Shown: one piece after another, positions 1 to 5,989 of the stretch
Position numbering within the stretch: the first letter of the stretch is position 1
How the letters are laid out: each line of letters opens with the position of its first letter
Assembly: GCA_964515915.1 (NCBI GenBank)
Contig: CAZEXM010000107.1
Span: forward strand, 1-9,996
DNA length: 9,996 bases
Direction: 5' to 3'
Source: JAHOYW01 sp964515915
GTDB taxonomy: Bacteria > Verrucomicrobiota > Lentisphaeria > Victivallales > Victivallaceae
The notes under the pieces: model-generated
The model's database searches: none
What the model saw: the letters and a program-made list of their open reading frames with translations, nothing else
What the model was told of the DNA's origin: nothing
Translations under genes and position numbers: made by a program

Positions 1-11
1 CTAAAGCTACT

Positions 12-431
12 TTAATTTAAATAAAAACCAAGAAAAGTCCGACAGGCTGCTAGTTGTATTCCGTGCATTTCGGTTTCGGCAATATTAACAAAAGCCAGAC
101 TGAATCCATTCATGATGCCGCTTGTTCTGTTTGAGATGGCCGTTTGAATACCGTTAGTGCCGCCTGAACCTGAATCACATAAAAGACCACAGTCAAAACC
201 ATTTACCGCTTTATTATAGGTATATAAGGCTGAAAAACGGAAACCATTAATTTTAGATTCTTCGCAAGGGTACTGTACAGGGGAAAAGAATCCAAGCCCG
301 ATCCAAGCCATTTTACTGCAGCCGCAAGTTCCGTTGTCCTTGCTGTCCTTGCTCTTTTCCGCAGCCTGACAAAACGCAATTCCCATTAATGCGGCAACGA
401 AAAAAACAATAAACTTTTTGGTTTTGAACAT
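12..431 (-). CDS. Small exported protein with five 15-residue repeats
   Basis: 139 residues. The N-terminus (KTKK, then a hydrophobic stretch at about 7-20) is a signal peptide with likely cleavage around A23-A24; C21 is not in a proper lipobox because F precedes it. After a linker and a Cys pair (CGC, 36-38) come five repeats of about 15 residues, each opening with NG or HG plus an aromatic or aliphatic residue, at positions 62, 77, 93, 108 and 123. The pattern resembles the short Gly-hydrophobic repeats (NGxxxGxxN type) of the LA_2272-like surface repeat family, which suggests a beta-rich outer-surface or outer-membrane segment; that link is by pattern only. The ATG is preceded by AAGGAGAT about 8 bases upstream, which fixes the start. 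The protein ends soon after the fifth repeat, whereas proteins of this style are often longer, so it may be a short version. Function unknown. Confidence 0.72.
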   Translation of the reverse strand: MFKTKKFIVFFVAALMGIAFCQAAEKSKDSKDNGTCGCSKMAWIGLGFFSPVQYPCEESKINGFRFSALYTYNKAVNGFDCGLLCDSGSGGTNGIQTAISNRTSGIMNGFSLAFVNIAETEMHGIQLAACRTFLGFYLN

Positions 432-464
432 GCTGGTATCTCCTTGTTTAAAATATAATAATTC

Positions 465-480
465 GTTATCAGTTATCAGT
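465..480. repeat. Short tandem direct repeat GTTATCA x2
   Basis: GTTATCA occurs twice back to back followed by GT, in the AT-rich divergent region just upstream of the small exported protein gene. It could be a binding site near that gene's promoter, but it is short enough to be chance. The rest of the 268-base intergenic region holds poly-A and poly-T runs and no open frame worth calling. Confidence 0.35.
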
Positions 481-590
481 TTCTTTTTACTGAATTACTG
501 CCCACTTTAAAAATAACAATGATTAGGTCAAAAAGCAAATTGAAAACTTATATATTAGTTCATTTATGCTCAAAAAAAATGTATTAAAAT

Positions 591-604
591 AAAAACCGGT
601 TTTT
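591..604. repeat. 14-bp perfect palindrome
   Basis: AAAAACCGGTTTTT is a perfect inverted repeat, flanked by AT and TA that nearly extend it. It lies about 15 bases upstream of the candidate -35 box of the oxidoreductase gene, where an activator or repressor dimer could bind. It has no loop and so is not a good terminator. Confidence 0.4.
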
Positions 605-618
605 TATTTGTTTTTTTG

Positions 619-647
619 TTGATTTTTTGTCTGTCTGATTTTATATT
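619..647 (+). promoter_or_regulatory. Candidate sigma-70 promoter for the oxidoreductase gene
   Basis: TTGATT (619-624), a 17-base spacer, then TATATT (642-647). Transcription would begin near 654 and leave a leader of about 45 bases before the ATG at 700. The region is T-rich, so chance matches are easy; this is the best-spaced pair I found. Confidence 0.35.
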
Positions 648-699
648 TAACTCCAGTACAGCCTAAAAAAGACAGGCGCAAATTAAAAAAGGTAAAAAA

Positions 700-1596
700 A
701 TGAATTGTCTGAAAATTGGAATGATCGGCCTGGACACCTCACACTGTCCGGCATTCGTAAAACTTTTAAACGATGCGGACAATGAATTTTACGTCCCCGG
801 CGCGAAAGTAGTTAAAGCGTTTCCGGGCGGCAGTAATTTGTTTTCCAGCAGCATTAATCGTGTTGAAGGTTTCACTGAGGAGTTAAAATCCCTTGGCGTT
901 AAAATTTGTGATTCAATTGATGCAACTGCTGAAGGAATGGATGCGTTTCTACTCGAAAGCGTAGACGGACGCCAACACCTTGAACAATTCAGAATCCTCG
1001 CTGAATATGGCAAACCCGTTTTCATTGACAAACCTTTTGCTTGTTGTTTTAAAGATGCCAAAGCCATCGTCGAACTGGCGGAAGAAAAGAATATTCCAGT
1101 CATGACCGCTTCCGCAATCCGTTATGCCGAAGGCATTGACGTTCTGCGTGATGGTTCAGAAGTAAAAGCCTGTGAAACGTTTGGGCCGATGTCTTTACTT
1201 GACGATTACCGTGATTATTTCTGGTACGGAATTCATTCCGCCGAGACCCTGTACTCATTCATGGGTACGGGCTGCAAACAAGTTCAAACCACCAGTACTG
1301 ACTCAATCGATATTATTGTCGGCACCTGGGCTGACGGACGTATCGGAACGCTCCGCGGGAATCGCGTCGGAGCTAATGACTTTGGTTGTATGATTACAAG
1401 GGAAGGAGCAACTGAATTCGCGCTCGTTTCTCCTGAAGTTCCATATTACGCGTTGATGTTGAAAAAAATTGTTCCATTCTTCCAGACAGGAGTTTCAGAT
1501 ATTCCAATTGAAGAAAGTCTGGAAGTCATTGCCTTCCTGGAAGCGGCCAGCCAAAGCCGGATGCAAGACGGCAAAGTCATAGAAATAATGAAATAA
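700..1596 (+). CDS. Gfo/Idh/MocA-family NAD(P)-dependent oxidoreductase
   Basis: 298 residues, short for a family usually of about 330-400. Members are NAD(P)-dependent dehydrogenases of sugars, inositols and related compounds, with an N-terminal Rossmann fold and a C-terminal alpha/beta domain. The N-terminal strand-turn IGMIGLDTSH (6-15) stands where GxGxxG is normal; this GLDTSH variant marks a divergent branch of the family. IDKPFA (109-114) matches the conserved EKP motif whose Lys is catalytic, and YGIHSAETLY (176-185) holds the conserved His (H179) of the second catalytic motif. No signal peptide, so it is probably cytoplasmic. Substrate cannot be told. The start is ATG with a poor purine-rich site (AAAAAAGGTAAAAAA). 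It stands alone: divergent from the exported protein on the left and convergent with the lysine-rich protein gene on the right, with 50 bases between the two stops and no clear terminator. Confidence 0.88.
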   Translation: MNCLKIGMIGLDTSHCPAFVKLLNDADNEFYVPGAKVVKAFPGGSNLFSSSINRVEGFTEELKSLGVKICDSIDATAEGMDAFLLESVDGRQHLEQFRILAEYGKPVFIDKPFACCFKDAKAIVELAEEKNIPVMTASAIRYAEGIDVLRDGSEVKACETFGPMSLLDDYRDYFWYGIHSAETLYSFMGTGCKQVQTTSTDSIDIIVGTWADGRIGTLRGNRVGANDFGCMITREGATEFALVSPEVPYYALMLKKIVPFFQTGVSDIPIEESLEVIAFLEAASQSRMQDGKVIEIMK

Positions 1597-1646
1597 TTGA
1601 TGAGGCTGTGCAAAGCGAAAGCCAATCCTGACTACTGTTTTAAATT

Positions 1647-2588
1647 TTACAAGGCGTCAGCTTGTAATTTTCTGTATTCTTTTTGGATAGTCTTTGCCAA
1701 TTTCAAATTATTTTCGGCGTAGGCTTCAGCTAATTTGTCTTTCAAATTCGCGACTTTTTCGTAATATTGTGCTTTCGCAATATTATCCTGCTTTCGCTGT
1801 TCCGCAGCACGTTTCCGGAAAAGTACAGCGGATTCTTTTGTGGATTCCTGCTTGTATTTGGTTCTGGCTTCCCTGAGTTGCTTTTTAGAAGCTGCTTCAA
1901 TTCCCGGGTTTTCAGCATAACTTGCTGCCGCTTTCTGCTTAATCAGGGCACATGTCTTGTAATATTCAGCTTCAGCTTTGCGGCCTTTTCTGCCTGCTTT
2001 TTCAGCTTTGCGAAAGTAGCTTCTGGCTGACCTTTGGAATTTCCTGATTTTTATTGCCTGCGGGGTATTACGCTTTGCCGCCGCCACGCGCATCTTGATT
2101 TGTTTGATGTCTTTCGCAAAAGATTTACAATCATTGTAAGCTTTGTATAATTTTCTATTTGAAATCTCTTTGCCTTCGTGAAACTGTGCCAGGATTTTCA
2201 AACCACTTGCAATTTTTCCGCAAAGTTTAGCTGTTCTGATGTCTTTAAATTTTTTGGCCTCTTTCAAAAGCTGCGTTACAGCTTTGGCTTGAGCGTATAG
2301 TGCTTTGGCTTTTTCTTTATCTTTTTTTAGAAATTCTTTAATTTCTTTCTCAGGATTCCGGGACTCATTTTTCGTTCGTTTAAAAGTATCGTCAATATTA
2401 AACTCAAGCGATTTTTTATCGTCCGTTTTAAAAGTATCTTCAGGATTAAACTCAGGTGTTTTTTTATCGTCCGTTTTTAAAGTTTTTTCAATATCAATCT
2501 TGAGTGAGTTTTCATCGTCCTTAGCTGCCGCCTCAAAAAATGCTGCTGTGATGAAAACTGCGAATAACAGAAATACATGTTTTTTCAT
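1647..2588 (-). CDS. Secreted lysine-rich repeat protein of unknown function
   Basis: 313 residues from the ATG at 2588, which is preceded by GGAGCGAGAAGAAT. The frame stays open to a TTG at 2627, but that would overlap yceD and put 13 residues before a clean signal peptide (MKKHVFLLFAVF, cleavage probably after AAA at about 22). Next comes an acidic-basic region of about three to four 16-residue repeats (TFKTDDKKSLEFNIDD type, about residues 25-70). The rest is almost wholly helical and rich in Lys, Ala and Glu. The last 126 residues are a duplication: 188-253 and 254-313 align, with 40 gap-free positions beginning ARSYFRKAEK and AVLFRKRAAE and ending in SYAEN or AYAEN. The mature protein is strongly basic, so it could bind nucleic acid, acidic polymer or wall glycan, but nothing shows this. 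It is 28 bases after yceD and could be read from the coaD-yceD transcript. Confidence 0.75.
   Translation of the reverse strand: MKKHVFLLFAVFITAAFFEAAAKDDENSLKIDIEKTLKTDDKKTPEFNPEDTFKTDDKKSLEFNIDDTFKRTKNESRNPEKEIKEFLKKDKEKAKALYAQAKAVTQLLKEAKKFKDIRTAKLCGKIASGLKILAQFHEGKEISNRKLYKAYNDCKSFAKDIKQIKMRVAAAKRNTPQAIKIRKFQRSARSYFRKAEKAGRKGRKAEAEYYKTCALIKQKAAASYAENPGIEAASKKQLREARTKYKQESTKESAVLFRKRAAEQRKQDNIAKAQYYEKVANLKDKLAEAYAENNLKLAKTIQKEYRKLQADAL
2382..2520 (-). repeat. 48-bp tandem repeat inside a coding region
   Basis: A 48-base period is visible: the strings ATCGTCC recur at 2418, 2466 and 2514, and AAAG at 2383, 2431 and 2479. Two copies are nearly identical and the outer ones have drifted. It encodes 16-residue units of the form T(F/L)KTDDKK-(S/T)-(L/P)-E-F-N-(I/P)-(D/E)-D in the N-terminal part of the secreted lysine-rich protein. 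Being in frame, gain or loss of a unit would keep the protein intact. Confidence 0.85.
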
Positions 2589-2616
2589 ATTCTTCTCGCT
2601 CCGATTAAAAAAATCA

Positions 2617-3081
2617 TTAAAACTCAAGTTTACTCAACGCGGACCAGAGATTGTCACCATCGCCCGCTGCGTGGCAATTACATTTACTTTTATTCAAATC
2701 AGTTCCGCACTTACGGCACAAACCGGGGCAATCGGCCCGGCAGAGACAATTGATTGGAATTTCCACAAGCAACGCAGCGCGAAGGTCTTCCGTCACGTCC
2801 AGTTCCGCTCCGTAAAGTTCTTCATAAAACAAGCAGATATCAGATTTTCCAAATTCGTCGCTGAAGCTTTTCAAACACCGTCCGCACAAGCCTTTGTAAC
2901 CGGCGCCGGCGCTGCCTCTTACCAGAACTCCGCTGGAAATCATTGCGGCATATAATTTATAGCGAACCCTGCCTTTGAAGGATATCATTTCTGAATCTTC
3001 CACTTCCAGAAAAGACGACGGCTCTTCTCCTTCAATATATATATCCTGCTTTTTCAGCAAATCTATTGAAAAACTTATCAT
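2617..3081 (-). CDS. yceD: YceD / DUF177 family protein (23S rRNA accumulation)
   Basis: 154 residues, normal for the family. YceD is needed for normal 23S rRNA accumulation in E. coli and plants; the molecular action is not settled. The family signature CGRCL is at 66-70 (LCGRCLKSF). A C-terminal Cys cluster, CRADCPGLCRKCGTDLNKSK followed by CNC (residues 114-136), gives C118, C122, C125 and C134 as a likely zinc site, as is usual in the non-proteobacterial branch. The ATG overlaps the coaD stop as ATGA, so translation of the two is probably coupled. In many bacteria rpmF (ribosomal protein L32) directly follows; here only 28 bases separate it from the start of the secreted lysine-rich protein gene, so rpmF is not at this locus. 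Confidence 0.92.
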   Translation of the reverse strand: MISFSIDLLKKQDIYIEGEEPSSFLEVEDSEMISFKGRVRYKLYAAMISSGVLVRGSAGAGYKGLCGRCLKSFSDEFGKSDICLFYEELYGAELDVTEDLRAALLVEIPINCLCRADCPGLCRKCGTDLNKSKCNCHAAGDGDNLWSALSKLEF

Positions 3082-3572
3082 CCTGCCCCGGTATCCTTCT
3101 TAAGTTTCCGGGTAATGAGCTTAAAAACCGGCTCCGGGACGTATTGAGAAAAGTCCGCTCCCAGCGAAGCCGTTTCCTTGACAATACTGGAACTGACAAA
3201 AGAATTTTTCGGAGTCGGCATCATAAAAATAGTTTCGCATTTTTCATCCATGCTGCGGTTCATCAAAGCCATTTGCAGTTCGTATTCAAAGTCGGAAAAA
3301 GCCCGCAAACCGCGCAATATAGCTTGTGCCCCGCAATCGTTTAAGGCATTTATTATCAAACCGATAAAAGGACGCACCCTGACATTGGGCAAATGCGCGC
3401 AGCATTCTTGAATAACCGTTACTTTTTCAGAGTGGCTCAAAAAATAATCCTTGCTGCGGTTTACAGCAACCCCGACGATAACTTCGTCAAAAAGTTTACT
3501 CGCGCGCTCGATCAAATCCAAATGCCCGTTAGTCAAGGGATCGAAGCTTCCCGGATATAATATTTTTTTCAC
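3078..3572 (-). CDS. coaD: Phosphopantetheine adenylyltransferase (CoaD)
   Basis: 164 residues from GTG at 3572, matching the usual length of about 160. CoaD transfers AMP from ATP to 4'-phosphopantetheine, giving dephospho-CoA and pyrophosphate, the penultimate step of CoA synthesis in the cytoplasm. Numbered from the GTG, the start is MKKILYPGSFDPLTNGH, with the nucleotidyltransferase motif TNGH at 14-17; LRGLRAFSDFEYELQMA (86-102) and SFVSSSIVKE (124-133, the ISSTxVRE-type ATP-binding motif) are both present. The frame is open back to a TTG at 3611, but the extra 13 residues have no counterpart in the family and that start would lie against the leader stem described at 3604-3669. GAGAT lies about 10 bases before the GTG. 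yceD follows with a 4-base overlap. The gene diverges from ribF across 287 bases. Confidence 0.97.
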   Translation of the reverse strand: MKKILYPGSFDPLTNGHLDLIERASKLFDEVIVGVAVNRSKDYFLSHSEKVTVIQECCAHLPNVRVRPFIGLIINALNDCGAQAILRGLRAFSDFEYELQMALMNRSMDEKCETIFMMPTPKNSFVSSSIVKETASLGADFSQYVPEPVFKLITRKLKKDTGAG

Positions 3573-3603
3573 TTTCCATAATCTCACATAAAATATTTGT
3601 TTG

Positions 3604-3669
3604 TCCGTCAAAAACCGCCGTTATAAACGGCAAAACGACTCTTTTCGTCAAAAAAAACCACATGACGGA
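3604..3669 (-). promoter_or_regulatory. Potentially structured coaD leader
   Basis: Read as minus-strand RNA, TCCGTCA (3669-3663) pairs with TGACGGA (3610-3604) and encloses 52 bases. Inside are a 6-bp hairpin GCCGTT-TAT-AACGGC (3631-3617) and a weaker 4-bp one (ACGA/TCGT at 3635-3638 and 3645-3648). The strong hairpin is followed by GG and five Ts, so it could act as a weak attenuator that competes with the outer stem. It ends 31 bases before the chosen GTG and falls inside the transcript expected from the promoter at 3698-3726. The pairing is visible; any regulatory role is inference, and it matches no riboswitch class I recognise. Confidence 0.35.
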
Positions 3670-3697
3670 TGAATAAAGGTTGAAATTCCCTGACATA

Positions 3698-3726
3698 AAT
3701 ATACTTTTAACTAGCGCGCATTGCAA
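3698..3726 (-). promoter_or_regulatory. Candidate sigma-70 promoter for coaD-yceD
   Basis: On the minus strand TTGCAA (3726-3721), an exact 17-base spacer and TATATT (3703-3698). The start would be near 3691, giving a leader of about 118 bases before the coaD GTG. TTGCAA is its own reverse complement, so it could also serve as a -35 for plus-strand transcription toward ribF, where the -10 match (TTATAA, 18-base spacer) is poorer. Confidence 0.5.
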
Positions 3727-3859
3727 AGTTATAAACAATACTTTTTATAACAAAAGCATAGTTGTACCGCCAGTGGCAGATTTTTTAACTTGTTTTATGA
3801 CTTGTTCAGGTTCAATGTAAATATTGAGTTTTCACTCGTGCAAAGTATATAGTGGATAT

Positions 3860-4825
3860 ATGGCAAAAGATAAAAAAATAAAAGAATTAAACGTAAGCTC
3901 CCTGGGGGAACTGGTGGAAAACGGCATCAGCCGGGTCAGTGTCGCTATCGGGGTTTTTGATGGTGTCCATCGCGGCCACCAGCTTCTGCTGAAACAACTG
4001 GTGGAGATGGCGGAAAAAAATAACTCGACTCCGATAGCTATGACTTTTTATCCGCATCCGCGCGCTATATTGACCCCGAAAAGCCCTCCGCCGCTGCTGA
4101 TTTCTCCAGCAAAAAGAATTCGTTTACTTCATCGCTACGGCATGCAGGCCGTGGTTACTCTGTCTTTTTCCCAGAGTTTTGCCGAACAAAGCCCGGATGA
4201 ATTTATCAAAAAATGCCTGCATTCTTCAAATATAAAGATTTGCGGCTTATGCGTGGGGAATAATTGGCGTTTCGGAGCAAAAGGCACCGGAAAAATCGAT
4301 CTGCTCGAAAAGATGGCGCAGGAAGACAATTTTGATTTTGCCGCGGTCAAAGAATTTATCAGCAGGGGTACCGTTGTCAGCAGCACGAGTATCAGGCGGC
4401 TTATCGCAAGCGGACAACTTGCCGACGCCGCGGAAATGCTCGGCCGTCATTACAGCTTGACGGGCATCGTCGAAGCAGGACATCAGGACGCAGCCCGGGA
4501 CCTGAATTATCCGACTGCTAATTTTAATATTCAACACGGGGTATTACCTCCCTGCGGTGTTTACGCGGGAAAGGCCTTCGTCAGTGGCAAAACACGTATC
4601 GCGGCGGTTAATATCGGCACTTCGCCCACTTATAATCGCCCGGACAAAAATAAAATTCGTCTCGAGGCTCATTTTATTGACTTTTCGGGCGATATTTACG
4701 GTCAAACTGTGGAAATTGAATTGTTAGAGTATTTACGTGAGGAGCGCTGTTTCCTTTCACCTTCAGAACTCAAGCAGCAAATAAAAATAGATCTGGAACG
4801 AATAATAAAAATTGTCAATCGTTAA
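3860..4825 (+). CDS. ribF: Bifunctional riboflavin kinase / FAD synthetase
   Basis: 321 residues from ATG at 3860; an upstream in-frame TTG (3824) adds 12 residues with no family match. The enzyme phosphorylates riboflavin to FMN and adenylates FMN to FAD in the cytoplasm. N-terminal adenylyltransferase domain: GVFDGVHRGH (31-40), TFYPHPR (62-68), VGNNWRFG (132-139, usually GxDFRFG) and SSTSIRRL (174-181). C-terminal kinase domain: GRHYSLTGIVEAG (196-208), PTAN (218-221, with T219 and N221 for metal-ATP), GVYAG (233-237), NIGTSPTYN (251-259) and LEAHFIDF (268-275, E269 the expected catalytic base). The loop before PTAN reads AARDLNYPTAN rather than the usual GRxLGFPTAN, so it is a slightly divergent kinase, though the key residues are kept. 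It is followed after 23 bases by the membrane-anchored MerR-like gene, probably in one operon. The ribosome site before the ATG is weak (GTGGAT). Confidence 0.96.
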   Translation: MAKDKKIKELNVSSLGELVENGISRVSVAIGVFDGVHRGHQLLLKQLVEMAEKNNSTPIAMTFYPHPRAILTPKSPPPLLISPAKRIRLLHRYGMQAVVTLSFSQSFAEQSPDEFIKKCLHSSNIKICGLCVGNNWRFGAKGTGKIDLLEKMAQEDNFDFAAVKEFISRGTVVSSTSIRRLIASGQLADAAEMLGRHYSLTGIVEAGHQDAARDLNYPTANFNIQHGVLPPCGVYAGKAFVSGKTRIAAVNIGTSPTYNRPDKNKIRLEAHFIDFSGDIYGQTVEIELLEYLREERCFLSPSELKQQIKIDLERIIKIVNR

Positions 4826-4848
4826 ACAAAAACAATGGAGGTTTTATC

Positions 4849-5934
4849 ATGAAAAATCGCAAAACTTATATCATTGCTGATTTTGTGAAGATTCTTGGTG
4901 TTGCACGCACCACCTTGAATGATTGGATGATACGCTATGAACAGTATATTGAATCTGAAGTCAGGGGACATCGCAAAATTTATTTTGCCACTTCGCTGAA
5001 TGTCTTAATGGATATCGCGGAAATGCGCGATGCCGGTAAAACAAGTTCCGAAATACTGACAGAATTATCCAACAGACATCCCGTAAACGCGGATATCGCT
5101 CCCGAACCGCCCCGGGAGGAAAAGAAACATTTATCCGCCAAAAAAGATTCTTCTTTTGAAGCCTTGCCGCCAATCGGGAAACAGCAAAGCGGAGAGATGG
5201 GACAATTGCTGGTTAGACAATTGCAGGATTTGGCTTCGGAATTACACAAGACTCAACTTGATGCCATATTGCCGGTCGTTAAGCAGGAGACCGCAAGACT
5301 GGAACGTATAATGATTAGAAAATTACAGGATATGGCTTTGGATTTGCACCAGATTCAACTTGACGCCAATCACCTTGCCAAACAGAGTTCAAACCGGCTG
5401 TTACTCGTCATAGCTTTGGTTCTCACCCTTGGCGTCGCGCTGATATTGACCACCTCCAATATCAAGACCGCATTGATAGATCAACAAAAAAACTTCGACT
5501 CAGCCCAACAGAACCTGAAAAAAAATATTTCTGAGAATAAACTTTTATTTATTGCTGAAAGCGAAGATCGTAAAATAGCCAACAAACAGCAGCAGTTCAA
5601 ACTGCAGAATATATCCGCCACGCTTGAGCGTAATAATAAAAATTCCCGCCAGGATATAGACAATTTGAAAGCTAATCTCTCCGTTCAACAGAAGACTTTC
5701 GACGTGATGATGAACAAATACGGCAGCAATGTGCTTCAGCAAAGCGTGGCTGAAATAAACTTATTGAAAAAAGCTTTTGAACAGGAACGCCGCGTTCTGG
5801 TGGAAAAAATGGATAAATTAATTAAAGAAAAGACGCAAATTATCGAATTGCAGAAAAAAGTTTCCGAATTACGCGAAAAAATAGATGTTTTAGGGCGGGA
5901 AAAGGTGAAAGCCGCGAAGGCCGCATTGTTTTGA
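4849..5934 (+). CDS. MerR-like HTH protein with transmembrane helix and coiled coil
   Basis: 361 residues; ATG with a strong GGAGG 7 bases upstream. Residues 7-32 (IIADFVKILGVARTTLNDWM, then IRYEQY) form a MerR-type helix-turn-helix, VRGHRKIYF (38-46) looks like its wing, and 50-73 (LNVLMDIAEMRDAGKTSSEI) is the usual following helix pair. A Pro/Lys-rich linker (80-112) leads to two copies of an amphipathic segment: RQLQDLASELHKTQLDA (123-139) and RKLQDMALDLHQIQLDA (157-173), 34 residues apart, 11 of 17 identical. A single membrane helix spans 184-202 (LLLVIALVLTLGVALILTT). The remaining 155 or so residues are Gln/Lys/Glu-rich and coiled-coil-like. The likely topology puts the DNA-binding part in the cytoplasm and the coiled coil outside the inner membrane. 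Known soluble analogues of MerR-HTH plus coiled coil include RacA of Bacillus, a chromosome anchor; this one adds a membrane helix. Function unknown: a membrane-bound regulator or a DNA tether. It follows ribF by 23 bases and converges on rmlA with no clear terminator. Confidence 0.82.
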   Translation: MKNRKTYIIADFVKILGVARTTLNDWMIRYEQYIESEVRGHRKIYFATSLNVLMDIAEMRDAGKTSSEILTELSNRHPVNADIAPEPPREEKKHLSAKKDSSFEALPPIGKQQSGEMGQLLVRQLQDLASELHKTQLDAILPVVKQETARLERIMIRKLQDMALDLHQIQLDANHLAKQSSNRLLLVIALVLTLGVALILTTSNIKTALIDQQKNFDSAQQNLKKNISENKLLFIAESEDRKIANKQQQFKLQNISATLERNNKNSRQDIDNLKANLSVQQKTFDVMMNKYGSNVLQQSVAEINLLKKAFEQERRVLVEKMDKLIKEKTQIIELQKKVSELREKIDVLGREKVKAAKAALF

Positions 5935-5989
5935 ACAAATCCTGAAATGTCGTAAAAACAATCTTTTCCTTTGCATCTTTGCGGGAAAC

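Noticed and set aside
1597..1646. Terminator between the convergent oxidoreductase and lysine-rich protein genes
   Set aside because: Only a 4-bp GGCT/AGCC stem is visible, with no adjoining T-run.
2589..2627. Upstream TTG start for the secreted lysine-rich protein
   Set aside because: It would overlap yceD and bury the signal peptide behind 13 polar residues; the ATG at 2588 begins a textbook signal peptide.
2305..2955. 216-codon open frame on the plus strand
   Set aside because: It lies antisense to the secreted lysine-rich protein and yceD; the Ser/Phe-rich product is what antisense Lys/Glu codons give, and it has no domain or ribosome site.
3573..3611. Upstream TTG start for CoaD
   Set aside because: CoaD proteins begin just before the YPGSFDP motif; GTG at 3572 gives the normal length.
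3529..3738. 69-codon minus-strand frame overlapping the coaD start
   Set aside because: It overlaps the coaD coding start in another frame and crosses the promoter and leader; no recognisable protein.
3825..3851. TTGAGT-16-TATATA as a ribF promoter
   Set aside because: Transcription would begin at or next to the ATG at 3860, giving a leaderless message; the -35 is also poor. Possible but not supported.
5935..5989. Bidirectional terminator between the MerR-like gene and rmlA (TTTCC/GGAAA)
   Set aside because: Only a 5-bp AT-rich stem with a 14-base loop and no proper T-tract; not convincing.
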